From: Pseudevernia furfuracea | Taxonomy: Eukaryota; Ascomycota; Lecanoromycetes; Lecanorales; Parmeliaceae | Length of the DNA: 42,844 nt | Assembly: GCA_022315425.1 (NCBI GenBank) | Contig: JAIUPT010000003.1 | Location: 1 to 42,844, forward strand | Reading direction: 5' to 3' | Shown here: positions 11,761 through 22,046 of the stretch, piece after piece | Position numbering within the stretch: the stretch's first letter is position 1 | Layout: every line of letters begins with the position of its first letter | Position numbers and translations under genes: made by a program | The notes under the pieces: model-generated | The model's database searches: none | Told to the model about the DNA's origin: nothing | What the model saw: only the letters and a program-made list of their open reading frames with translations

Positions 11761-12206
11761 AAAACACAGGACAACCTCATGGAGTGTCACCAAAGCTCAA
11801 AACAGATGCCCTTGTTAAACATTGTCTTTTCTATAGTTGACAACAAGACCGGCTCAGAGCAATACATGCAGGCATGCAAGTCCGTATATCAAGCTAGTGG
11901 TGTTCATGGGCCATCTGTTGAACCATGACTCCATTGGCTGTGACATGTTTCAAGCAAGGCTGATGTTCTGTGATTGCTTAAATGAATGGACTTCTGCCCA
12001 AATTGTTGCTGCTGTCCATGGCCTGCAGTTGCATTGAAGACTGAGATTGCTGTCTGCATTCACTCTGAAAGAGCTACATAGACTCAGCATGCTAAAAATC
12101 TGAAGCATGATACAACAGCTAGCCAGCATCATAATGCTCTTGTGTGTGTCAACAGGAAAGGCAAAGAATAGATGATACAGAGGTCCACTTGTCTGTGTCT
12201 GCTCAC
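11761..12206. other. Conserved spacer between Crypton and resolvase, copy 2
   Basis: Matches 1401-1869, without the 27-bp duplication. No stable ORF is shared between copies. Convergent intergenic sequence. Confidence 0.4.
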
Positions 12207-12794
12207 CTATTCTATCACCATGACTCCTGCATCCTCCTGAACCACACCTTCAGGCAGTATAGCATTGGCATATGCCAAGGCCTGCAGAAGTGCATCTGCC
12301 ATGTCATCCTTCTTGTTAGCTTGGTTATGGGCTGTCTGTGTGTTGGCTGTTTGGGGATGGGTAGCCAGAAAGAACACTGTGATTGCTTTGGCCATCTTCT
12401 TGTTCAGCCTGGTTTGCTGTTGCCTGCTCAGGCTGCCTGCTGCCTGCCTAGCAAGTGCTTCATCCTCCCAGCGAATGAATCGTGCACGCAGCACGCTGGG
12501 CAGCTGCAAGCCGTGGAAGCTCAGCTTGTACTCTGATGGCACGGACTTGCTTGCCCCTGGCGATGAACAGAGCCTCCAGGTTAGCTTCTATCCTGCCGCT
12601 TGTACGTTTCTGTGACCGAGCTGACGCTCTATGACCACATGGGTGAACGGGGAAGGCGTTTGCACCGCTGCTCGAAGCTCAAGAGAGCTGGCATGTAGCT
12701 GGCGTCCTGCTTGTAGGGTCCTGGAGCTCCAGGTCTGAAGGATCGCAAAACCCAGGTGCTTCCTACCAACGTCTATATTCAGAACTGTGGGCAT
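12207..12794 (-). pseudogene. RuvC-fold Holliday-junction-resolvase-like protein, copy 2
   Basis: The minus-strand ATG at 12792-12794 begins MPTVLNIDVGRKHLGFAILQ. The acidic residue of IDVG, the Glu of VIERQ (about 12621-12630) and the acidic pair in NKKDDMADALLQAL (about 12298-12315) form the expected RuvC/RNase H catalytic set. A Lys/Arg-rich helix (RLNKKMAKAITVF) precedes the last motif. Resolvases of this fold cut four-way DNA junctions. The frame ends at a TAG at 12588-12590 after NVQAAG and resumes in a different frame as RIEANLEALFIARGK; copy 1 has the same break. A second shift lies before PSEYKLS. An upstream extension in frame reaches 13058. Both genes could be dead copies, or the first break may be an inherited lesion. 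Confidence 0.65.
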
Positions 12795-12918
12795 GCTGCC
12801 GGGGGGTGCTGGCAGAGGAGAGGCGCTGCTCACGGTCAGCTGACGTGCGAGCGCGACACCGAAGGGCTGGTCGCTGAGCGCTGCTCTTCTTCTGCGCTTT
12901 GACGCAGGGATGCCGAGA

Positions 12919-13990
12919 CTGTCGACCCTGTTGTTCACTCTTCCTCCTATGGCTGAGTGCATAAAGCAGCAACCCACATGCGATACCTCCCAGAGAGTTG
13001 AAGCTATCTGCAAATTAATATTACATTGTGTCAGGTGACTGCCTTTTGGCGGCATCATAAAGTCAAAAGGTATTCCTGGGAATTACAATCAGCCAAGGAA
13101 TTCGAATCAGCGATGACTGCGTTCTGTTGCGTGGCACCCCATAGGTTGTGACCCGCGACCAGGGGGGTCCTACGTGCATTGCGCATGCGTCGTCTCATTG
13201 TGGAACAGTCATCCCAGGCCTCTGCGAAGGCCTGCTAAGGACCAACAATCAATCAATCAGATGTATAACAACAAATCTATGCAGCAGCAAACACTACACA
13301 ATCAGAATACTATGACACAAAAATAACTGATACTGTGCACATATGTAGCAGAGCCAAGGTTGGGGCACTGCCCCTTCATCGAATTCAAGGCTGCAACGAC
13401 TAAGCCAAGCTGCAGCTGAGACACAAATCTTGGGTCGATGTATGATGCTCTGGATTCAAGAGGGGGACTGCTGCTAGAATGCGTCCACACCATGGCACAG
13501 GGACAGTTTTGTTGTGTGGGTTGTGTTTACGAAGCTTGAAGTGAGGATGTGGCCTCACTTAGGCCAGGCCCTCTTACGGTAGGTGAGAATCTCTGGAGTT
13601 GGAGCTTGTCTGCTGTATTTGTTTTAAAAATAATCACAAAAGCAATCAAATCAGCGTCAAGTCAGCGTCATGTACTAGAGTACTGCACTCAAGCATAATA
13701 GAGTACTGCACTAAGTACTGTTTCCCAGCTAAGGTACTGTAAGGTTCAGTAAAAGTTCCAAGATGGGTCCAGTACCTGTGCAGAGTGAAGCATAGCAAAC
13801 ACACAAGACTTGCCCAAGATACAGCTAGCTTCAGAACAAAGCCCTAACACACTACCCCACATTTTTGCCATTCATCACGCGCATGACAAGATCATTCTGA
13901 GCGTAAGAAGCCTCCAGATGAGACAATCACACAGGTCTGGCTGTGTACAGTCAGAAACTAGCTAGGGATACAAACGTGATTATGACCTGA
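12919..13990. other. Non-coding; possible retroposon tail near 13240-13260
   Basis: About 13060-13260 ends in a (caat)n-like run, aacaatcaatcaatcag, the kind of simple tail left by LINE/SINE insertion. No target duplication or clear internal promoter boxes were confirmed. 13300-13990 shows no coding motif. It may hold remains of the 3' end or LTR of the adjoining gypsy element, but no matching copy was found at 17900-18290. Confidence 0.25.
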
Positions 13991-13999
13991 TGTTGAGCG

Positions 14000-14287
14000 C
14001 TACTGCAACCTGCTCAGGCAGGTACAGCCATGCACAGCAGCTCGTTGACCTGTTGTGACATCCACTGTGGTAGCTTGCAAGCTCTTTGCGTGTGCCAATT
14101 TACACATGCTGCTCGGGCCAACTTCAAAGTTTGCTAAGTGCCATGCCAACTTATCGCTCAATAGCTTTCCTGGTCTTTTTGACACCAACATGTCCTTGCG
14201 AAGGTGAGTCATGCATCTCACACATGACAATTGCCTTAAAGCATCAGCATTTGGAATGACCAATCTGTCACCAGATGCCCACCACAA
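14000..14287 (-). pseudogene. Integrase N-terminal region, truncated
   Basis: WWASGDRLVIPNADALRQLS and LAWHLANFEVGP resemble the start of gypsy integrases, where His and Cys pairs form the HHCC zinc site. The His/Cys order is scrambled by indels, and the catalytic D-D-E core is not found to the left. The element is therefore 3'-truncated or too diverged. Confidence 0.5.
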
Positions 14288-14509
14288 GCCATGCCTGTTA
14301 GTCTATTGACTAGCGTAAGACTCATCCTTGAATAAAAGATCCTTATCATAGGCAGCAGAATGTCTCTGCTGGAAGTCAGACACATCAGTTACTGGATCAG
14401 ATTCCTGTGCAGCTGAGTCATTCACAGGTCAAGATTATTGTGCATCTGAGTCAGACTTAGATGCTGGCAATTCAGATTCAGGTTCAGGTGCATTGCTGAC
14501 AGGAGCTGG

Positions 14510-14904
14510 TTTGCTACACCATAGCCTATCCCCAAGTGAGTGACGCTCAGCTGCACTGAACTTACAACACAGGAACCTTAAGGCCATTGAGCGTCCCTCC
14601 TGCAGCAGGGCAGCACCAATCCCGAAACCACAATCAGCTCAAAGGCTTGTTATAGTCAGGCAGGACTAGCACAGGGGCAGTGGTAAGAGCCAGCTTTACA
14701 CCATCAATGGCAGCTTGACAATCTGCAGACCACACAAAGGGGGCATCCTTTTTGCAGCAAATTAGTCAATGACCCTACCAAATTAGCATAACCCTGTACA
14801 AACCTCCAGAAGTAGTTAGTCAGCCCAAGAAAATGAGCGCAGTTCAGACAAAGTCTGGGGCACAGCCCAGTCCTCGACCACAGCGGTCTCTTTGGGATCA
14901 ACAT
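14510..14904 (-). pseudogene. RT connection / RNase H region of gypsy element
   Basis: Minus-strand translation shows NCAHFLGLTNYFWRFVQGYA (thumb) followed by KLALTTAPVLVLPDYNKPFE and GIGAALLQEGRSMA with FSAAERH. These are the standard Ty3/gypsy RT-RNase H signature. A one-base shift lies between the Pro-Asp-Tyr and Glu-Leu-Ile parts. Confidence 0.75.
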
Positions 14905-15640
14905 TCCTTTAGAGCCAACAGTATGCCCAGGAATTCATGCTCAGGCTGATTGGATGTACACTTGGCACCTTCTGCATACAGGTCATGTTCACATGCAAAC
15001 GCTGCAGCACAAGCCGCAAATGCTCAGCATGCTCTTCAGGAGACTTGCTGAACACCAGGATGTCGTCCAAGTACACAAGCACAAACTTGCCAATGCACGG
15101 CCTAAAGATGTCATTCGTCACAGCTTGAAAGGTTGCAGGTGCATTAGTCAAGCCAAAGCTCAGCACCTTGAATTCACAATGCTAAAAGAAGTGGAGAAGG
15201 CAGTCTTTGGCACATCCTCCGGCGATATCCGAATGTTGCTGATAGCCACTGGTCAAATCCAGTGAGGAAAATACATTAGAACCCTGCAGTTGGTCCAGGA
15301 AATCATCAATTCTAGGGAGCGCATATTTGTTTTTGACAGTGAGCTTGTTCAAAGCACAGTAGTCAACACACATGCTCAGAGTGCCATCCTTTTTCTGAAT
15401 CAACAAGATGGAAGAAGAGTACGGCAAAAGTACCAGGCACAGCATAACCATGCGCAACGACATCACCGATCTCAGAGTCAGCCTCAGCAAGCTCTCTAGG
15501 GCTTAGCCTGTAAGCATGTCTGAAAGGAGGCTTGGATCCAGGCTCAAGGGGAATTGCATGCCCAATGTTGCCCCTCAGGACATAGACCAGGAGGTAACGC
15601 CTCAGGAAGCCTATCATGGTACTCATGCAACAGCGCATTC
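14900..15640 (-). pseudogene. Reverse transcriptase region of gypsy element
   Basis: Motifs in order on the minus strand: LEPGSKPPFRHAYRLSP; then, in another frame, SSSILLIQKKDGTLSMCVDY, ALNKLTVKNKYALPRIDDFL and VFSSLDLTSGYQQ; then LSFGLTNAPATFQAVTNDIF with VLVYLDDILVFSK. YLDD (about 15062-15075) is the polymerase active-site box. The region is split over at least three frames, so no intact polymerase is encoded. Confidence 0.85.
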
Positions 15641-16509
15641 AGCTCAGACTCAAGCATCAACTGAGACTGATCAGTGCCACTAACAGCAGTGTCACTAGGC
15701 ATAGCAGCGCAAGCTGCATCTGCGACAGTTTGTGCATCAATGCACACAGCAAGGAAAGCACGGCAACCGCTGGCCATTGCTTTTCCAGCCTGCACAGCAG
15801 TAATTGGGGCAGCATTCGCACCAGGAACAGACTGTACAGGTTCGTCAAGGTCACTTTCTGGACCAGGTACTAACGTGTTTCTCTGGCTACTCTTGGTAAG
15901 CACACAGCAACTGTGCCCCCAAGACAAAGTAGCAGTATACTTGCACAGCCAATCCAAAGCAAAGATGATTTCATAGGCATCAGCAAGCTCAACAACATGA
16001 CACGCCAGATCAGCAGAAAACTGCTGCAGTTTGAGGCATACCTTGCAAGTCCCAGCAGAAGCATGGATGACACCATCAGCTACTGCAACTTGCAAAGGCT
16101 TCCCCACACTAAGCTAAACATTGATGCCCACCCGCCTCGCATAAGAAGCAGACATAAGTGTGTTAGTGCAGCAAGAACAAGTGACTGGTGCACCAGCCAC
16201 AGTAGCTTTGAAATGAATAGTGAGGCCCAAACAGCCCACAACAGCAGCCAAACTACCAGTAGCAACAGGTGGGACATAGTACACCTGCTGTGCATGCTCA
16301 CCCAAAGCAACATCATCACTAGGGGCAAACAATGCATCACTGCAAGGGCTGTTAAGCAACTGTGCCTCACGCAAATACCTACGCCATACACCAGGCTGCT
16401 TAGACAACACAACTACAGCAGAAGTGCTGTTTGTGTTGTGTGCATGCAAATGCTGCAGACAAATCACCACAGGCAGGATGCAGCAAAAGATCCTGACCGG
16501 CAAGGTCAT
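15544..16509 (-). pseudogene. Retropepsin-like protease region, active site lost
   Basis: The segment LTIHFKATVAGAPVT...TNTLMSASYARRVGI aligns with gypsy retropepsins, in which LVDTGAT precedes the NTLMS-like segment. At the expected place (about 16154-16196) the sequence reads TCSCCTN, so the catalytic Asp-Thr-Gly is absent. Downstream, LADAYEIIFALDWLCKYTA matches the second half of the fold (dvILGmdWL pattern). It leads into the linker before the reverse transcriptase. Confidence 0.6.
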
Positions 16510-16749
16510 TCATCTCAAGGAAAACAGACTCTGTCCGACTAGCTGTAAATTCATCACCAGACTTTACAATATTGTTCAAGCACAATAAAGTGTATCATAG
16601 TCAACATCAGACAGCACCACAGCAGCGAATTTGAGTTCAACAACAGTTGACAACACATCAGCTTCCTTCAACAGGGATGTTTGACTACCAAAATCTGAAA
16701 TTACAGCTGTAAAAAGTTCAAAGTCAGGCCCACTAAAGTTGGACAGTGG

Positions 16750-17800
16750 TTGAAGTACGCTTTTGCTGACTTGGCATATTCAGCAGGCAAGGGAGCGGCA
16801 GGCTCTCCAGCTCTCTTCTTGGCACAGTTTGAAAGACTGGTGGTTAGGTTTGCAACAGTGCAAGCAAAGACCCTTCTCTATGAGCCAAGGCTTTTCGCCA
16901 TTAGGGCAAAGTTGGGTCTTGCGCTTGCCACCAGAGTTAGAGCCAGCATGCCTGCTGACATCCTGCCTCTTCAGCTTCTTGCCCTTGGCATGAGCAGTGC
17001 CATTCCCATCATGGAAACGCTTGTGGCCAGATTGGCTCACAAGAGGTGAAGCAGCAGCAGGTCCCACAGCACCCCCATTGGGCAAGCCCTGTGCCTGTGT
17101 GACAGTGTAAGACATGAGTTGGTTAGGTCCAAGCCATTTGCCATTACGACCCATACCTGATGGTGCAGTCACCACAAGACGTTTCAAAGTTGAATTCAAG
17201 CCGTCCATGAAACGCTGAAGTTTCTCACCAGCGGAGACCGGCAAACTCAGCGATGCCATTCAAACAATAGTGCATTTTATGCACATACTGCGCAGCAGGC
17301 AGTGATCCTTGCTTGAGGTCTTTCAGTTGGTCCCAGAACTCCATGTCAGGGTCATCTGGCCAAACCAGTGCCCAGCAAGGCACAGAATGCAGCCCAAGTA
17401 CGCTCAGTGGCAGGCAAGGCATGCATAGCAGTATGCATGTATTCAGCAGCCGTCCCATCAAGGTATGTTCTGCCATGCAATGCCCAATCATCAGTGTGTA
17501 TGTTGCGCAATGCAAAGAAAAGAAACAGCGCATTGCAAAATCTGCGCACAGCACCAGCCTGATCCTAGTCATCCTCTCCAGTACAGGGTCCAAGATTTGA
17601 GGTTTAGGACGCGTGGTTCAGAAGATTCACTAGCCACTGGTGCAGAGGATCCTGTTCTAGTGCCCTTCTTGGCACGCCTGGTAGCAAGCTGGGCAAGCCT
17701 AGCAGCATAAACAGCAGCAGCTTCCTCAACAACACCAGAGGATAGGTAATGGCGTGAGCGACCGGCAAGGTTAAAGAGGCCAGATTCTGATCCCAATTGG
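16750..17800 (-). pseudogene. gag-like region with zinc knuckle
   Basis: Frames in series on the minus strand. The retrotransposon-gag core reads WALHGRTYLDG, TERTWAAFCALLG and FWDQLKDLKQGSLPAAQYVH. Then come a Lys-rich basic stretch (about 17000) and a zinc knuckle, CLHCCKPNHQSFKLC (about 16820-16865). The knuckle has C-x2-C-x4-H-x5-C spacing, one residue longer than the classic form, perhaps from an indel. Gag forms the particle and binds RNA. At least three frame changes disrupt it. Confidence 0.65.
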
Positions 17801-17900
17801 AGTCAAAGGGTAGGCAGGCCGTTGCTGTCGTGGGAACTACCAAGCCCATATGCGCATCCCAGACGTTACAGGGGAGGCCCAATTTGGCAGGATTTGGTTG

Positions 17901-18295
17901 CCTTTCAAGCTGCAATATGTTATTTGTCTGCTTGCGCCAGACAACTTAGCCTGCAGGCTAATAACAGGGGACTGCATGCAAGCTGACAACCTCTTGCTTG
18001 CAGAGATGGGGTGCTCAGTAGTTTCCTGAGTACACACACAGCTTCATTTCTGCAGTGGTCCACCGCTCAAAGCTGTGGGGCCTCAACTTATATCATGCTT
18101 GAGGCAGTGGCAAGCTGTTACTCTCAAATCAACAGTGTGTTGGTCTACTTGGTTTGGCTGAAAGTTACACCTGCAGAGATGCGTGGCTGATAGGCTGACA
18201 CTGGTGTTGTGTGGTGCAGCATTTGCTGCTGTACATTGCGCTGCAGACTGCCACTCTGCAAAGTGCTTGTCTTGTTGGTTAGCTGTACTCTACAG
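17901..18295. other. Intergenic / first intron before chromatin gene
   Basis: No coding motif. A tacag acceptor at 18291-18295 starts the first recognised exon of the next gene, so its 5' exon and promoter may lie here. No LTR match to 13300-13990 was seen. Confidence 0.35.
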
Positions 18296-21200
18296 GATGA
18301 TGGAGATGTGGCAACCAAAGGCTGCATGTGCACAGGCGTCACTACATTGTCCAACAGCGCTGCCAGCTCACGCGTCGATCAAGGCTGCTCCGAAACCAGA
18401 AGATACCCTTCCTTCCAGGAGGAATCTAACACAAACATACCAAGGCAAAAAGTCAAACGTTCTCTGTCGACACAGCGCAGCCTTGACCAGGCAAACAGCT
18501 CCATGTCAGCTGATGATGTGGCTGTAAGAGCAGCATCGCCTGACCGCTCCGCGCTGGGGCGTGCTCAGAGTGTGGAGATGGGCGTCCCCAACGAGACAGC
18601 CAGTCAGGTTTCGCCAAGCCTGGCAGCAATAGAATCGCTGCTCCTGCCTCACATGTACACTCTCACCAAGGCCCAGCAGCCCTTCACAGACTACAAAAGG
18701 GCTGTGAACGTGCTGGCATCCTCACGGAAAACTGTGGAGCTGAAGCGGTTGCTTCCTAGCAGTAAGCGAGACGACTGCCTCAAGCTCATTAAGCGGCTGC
18801 TGGACAACTTGAAAGACGATGAAGCCATCCAAAACACGCTTCGCGTTCTGGACTCTCTGCAATACGACAAGACCCAGCTGCAGGCCAGTCGATTGGGTCC
18901 AGTCCTGCAGACCCTCAGTGGTCACGGTGCAGAAGCAGTGGCAGCACAGGCCCGGCAGGCGCTCCAGCAGTTCCATGATGTGCCCAGGTTTGGCAGGCAT
19001 TGGTATCTATCTGAGGATTGCCAAGCACTTCCAGTGTACGGTGCCGGACCTGTTGCTTGGCTGCACACAGGTCTCAGGACATCAGAGTGTCACAGGCCAT
19101 CAACGTTGAGGGAGCCAGTAGTGCTGGCGGCAGTGCTGCTGGACTTGCTTCCATGGTACAGAGGCAAAGCAAATCCAAGCATAAAACCCCTGCAGTGGTG
19201 ACCAGCAACATCAAAGAAGCAGCTTCCTTATAGCAGCTGTCCAACGCTTCTTCCAAACATCAGGCGCCCCAAGGAGTGCTCAGACTGCGACGCTATCCTT
19301 GCCAACAAAGAAGGGTGAGGCATGTGTTAGTATACTACATTTTTGTTTAAAAGTAGTCCGCACTCTTTATGCTGTGCTCAGATTCTGCAGTTGCACATGA
19401 TCATAGCTTTCTTTGTAGCCAATTTGTCTGCAAGTCGTTGCATCGACTGATTAATTGATACAAGACGTTTCTTCTTGTGCTGCTATGCATTGCAACATGT
19501 TGTCAGCAGGACAAGCTGCATTCTAGCAAGCTGTGACATGTCTGCAGCTGATTGCATACTCTCTTGCACACAGACCTGCATATGACAGACGCACCATGCT
19601 TTCTGCAGGTGGCAGGTGTGCACTAATTGCCGCCAGTACTGCAGACACCCCACAACCAAAGAGACCCTATACTGTGATGGATGCCTACAGCCAGTGCACC
19701 ATGGCTGCAAGACTGCCTCCCAGCAATTGAGCCACCCAAATGGTGGTGTTGACGATGCTGACAGTAAGTATCTGCCAATGTGTGCCATAATTTGATGCGT
19801 AATGTGCACTGTGCCTGTCATCATGATGATCAGCAGCATGGTTTTTTTTTGTTGCCCAATGTACAACCACATCAGGTCACAACATGTGGACCGCAGCACT
19901 GTTGTACTGTCGCAGACTTTATGTTTCGTGTGTGAACCAAATACATGTGGTGGTTTCCGCAGGGAATGCTTTGCATGTAGGAAGCAAAACTTGTCTGTTT
20001 GAGTTCACCAAACTGAACTTCTTGTCTGTTGGATCCCAATTGCCCCCCAGGACAGACATATGATGAATGATTGATTGCTTGTCATCATGATTCAGAGGAT
20101 ACAAAGATAATTCTAGGGGTGCCGCATGATTATTTACTTGCACCTGATCTCACTGAAGCCTTTCTGATGTCTCCAGCCAGCTAGAGTGTAACGCTCTTGC
20201 ACTACATTCTGCATGTGTTGTAATTGTCAGGTGAGCTGCATCCTGATGACTGCAATTTGCAATACAAAAAGTCTCAGGCACACTGACATGCTGCTGGTGG
20301 TCACAGGGCGCATCATGTGCAGCAAGAGCTGTAAAGACATCATTGGTGGAATGCACAGCCTGGTCCAGGAGTCCAAAGCCAAGGGTGCAATCCGCCTCCC
20401 TTTTCCTGACTACCCGCCTGGTTTCGCTGTCACCTTCACAGCTGGCCAAGACACCAATGATGACTCCCAGACAGAAATAATCTTACCAGCAGCTGAGAAC
20501 TTGCTGCCAAGTTTCGCACATGACTACAGAGAGCTGGCAAGCTTTGGCACAGTGCTGCTGGTCAAAAGTTTCGTCCATAGAACTCATCCGCTCTGGTATT
20601 ACAACCAGACCTACACAGCTGTGTTGTTCAGCAGTGTGCCCTGCGATGGGTTTATCAATCTCAAGGTGTGCCTCAGACTGCGCCAGCCTGCAGGATTGTG
20701 TGCAGAGTTTGACAACTGCACTTGAAAACATGTTTGCTGGTGATAGCATGCTCTCTCGGCATTGTAGTCTCATCTTACCCAAACACATAGTTCGTACAGC
20801 ATTGCAAGGCTTGCATTCATCACTAGCTTTAGGTATATGCAAACAAGCACTTGCTTCCTGATGCTTGTGTGTGCGTGTGTCTGCAGGACTGTACCCCGGT
20901 CTCAACAGTCATCTTTCGGGTGCAAGGTCCAGATCTGGCAGACCTGCTGTATGCTGGGACAGACACTGACCTGTGGGGGTGCAAGCTCCTTCAGATCCTG
21001 ATGTCTTCTGTGCAGCTGCAACTACAGCAGGTGCCGTCTCGATCTGCATTTGCTGTACTGTTTTGATGAAGCTCACAAACTATCCTATGGCAATCACATC
21101 TAGGCTGACTGCAGCAATGTCTGTGGGCCAATCTGCATCTCTTGTCAAAGTGGCATCTATTCAAGAAGTGCTGCATGCACTCGGTCTGCACTTGGTCTGA

Positions 21201-22046
21201 TACGCAAGCCATGGTTTCCATGCAGATGGGCGTGCAGAGGATCTTTCTAGATGCAGCTGACACCACTGCATTCAAGGTCTGGACCTCACCCAGCCTAGGC
21301 TTCAGTCAGATAGATGAGGCTACTTTGATTCCGCTTTGCCATCAGTACACCCTGGTGCACAACACCAGACAGAATGGGCTGGAGCGGTGCATCAAGCTCA
21401 TTCCCTCTCAGGAAGAGCTTATGTCACAGGTTCTGCTCCCCGCCTACACGTTGCATACTTCCAATCAAGATTGCACACCTGTATGCCCAACATCAATGCG
21501 GCTTCAACCACCACCAGCATGCCTTCCGACAGTACGCCTCCCACAACAACACTCCAAGAGAACTTGTGCGCTGTTCATGCATGCCACAGCAGTGCGACCG
21601 TATCCTCTGAAGGGTTACAGTCTTGGCAGTCTGGGTTCTGCCATGTCATATTGCACGGCTAGCATTGCTTGTGCCACACAAGCTGTCATGCCTGAAGCCT
21701 TGACCAGTGAGTTTTGATTGACTCATGCAATTGCCCCTTTGCTTTGCAGCTGAAGAAGATCACGCCGCAAGTGCCTTCAGACCTTGAAGAGGTAAGGAGG
21801 ATCAGACAGGAAAAGAAGGAAAGTGAACAGCTCAGGCTTAAGCAGCAGCAGCATGCTGAGAAAGTTGCCAAGCTGCAGGCTGCAGAGTTAGCTTGCGGCA
21901 AGCGCCGCAGGAGCATGCCTGAGAAGATGCACCCTTATGCCGAAAAGAACTTGAAGAGCCTTATACCAGAATCTAGTACTCCGAGATCTGACAGCAAAAT
22001 AAAAGCCATCAAGTCAAGTTGCCGCCGGCAGCTGTCACAGCAGTAG
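18296..22046 (+). CDS. Multi-exon chromatin protein: LW (TFIIS-N-like), PHD finger, FYRN/FYRC-like
   Basis: Exons with matching phases: 18296-19314 (one frameshift near 18990 and another near 19230), 19609-19763, 20307-20665, 20887-21030, 21226-21429 and 21751-22046 (stop TAG). The first exon is Ser-rich, then has a helical bundle, DCLKLIKRLLDNLKDDEAIQ and LRVLDSLQYDKTQL, resembling the TFIIS N-terminal/LW domain. Across the next junction lies a PHD finger, CTNC-x14-CDGC-x4-H-x2-C, completed by RIMCSKSC in exon 3. Exon 3 and 4 join gives ASFGTVLLVKSFVHRTHP, LFSSVPC and TPVSTVIFRVQG, a FYRN-like pattern; LWGCKLLQIL and GFSQIDEATLIPL fit FYRC. The tail is a Lys/Glu/Gln coiled coil. FYRN/FYRC with PHD occurs in Trithorax/MLL-type and related chromatin proteins; no SET or JmjC domain is seen. 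Nuclear H3-tail reader or complex subunit is inferred. Confidence 0.55.
19609..20340 (+). other. PHD finger assembled across an intron
   Basis: Exon 1 ends GAA-GG and the exon at 19609 begins G-TGG, restoring KEGWQVCTNCRQYC. The finger runs CTNC, x14, CDGCLQPVHHGC, then across the intron to RIMCSKSCKDI. This matches Cys4-His-Cys3 order, except that the last pair is spaced C-x3-C rather than C-x2-C. An additional CSDC pair precedes the finger by twelve residues and may add a zinc site. Confidence 0.55.

Larger units (their letters stand above)
9940..12918. repeat. Large duplicated segment, copy 2
   Basis: Partner of 1-2605. It begins in the intron before the last Crypton exon (gctttga...aactggtctggtgcag in both) and ends after gatgccgaga at 12918. 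Beyond this point copy 2 continues into unrelated sequence. Gene order and orientations are preserved throughout. Confidence 0.85.
13990..17900 (-). mobile_element. Degraded Ty3/gypsy LTR retrotransposon
   Basis: Minus-strand order gag - protease - reverse transcriptase - RNase H - integrase, as in Ty3/gypsy elements. Every domain is frameshifted or truncated, and the integrase stops after its N-terminal zinc-binding region. No pair of long terminal repeats could be matched by eye at either side. It is a non-autonomous, decayed copy lying between the resolvase segment and the chromatin gene. Confidence 0.8.

Noticed and set aside
10954..11793. 279-codon minus-strand ORF with MQVTACKSQHASHS-type repeats
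   Set aside because: It is a translation of the minisatellite, which has no stop in that frame. Several overlapping frames are equally open, composition follows the repeat, and copy 1 does not preserve the same protein.
13060..13260. tRNA-derived SINE with a B-box (ttcgaatc)
   Set aside because: The word is near-palindromic and could be read on either strand. No A-box at the proper distance and no cloverleaf were found; only the (caat)n tail is suggestive.
13300..18290. Pair of LTRs flanking the gypsy element
   Set aside because: 13300-13990 and 17900-18290 were compared by eye and no long match was seen, so no LTR is annotated.
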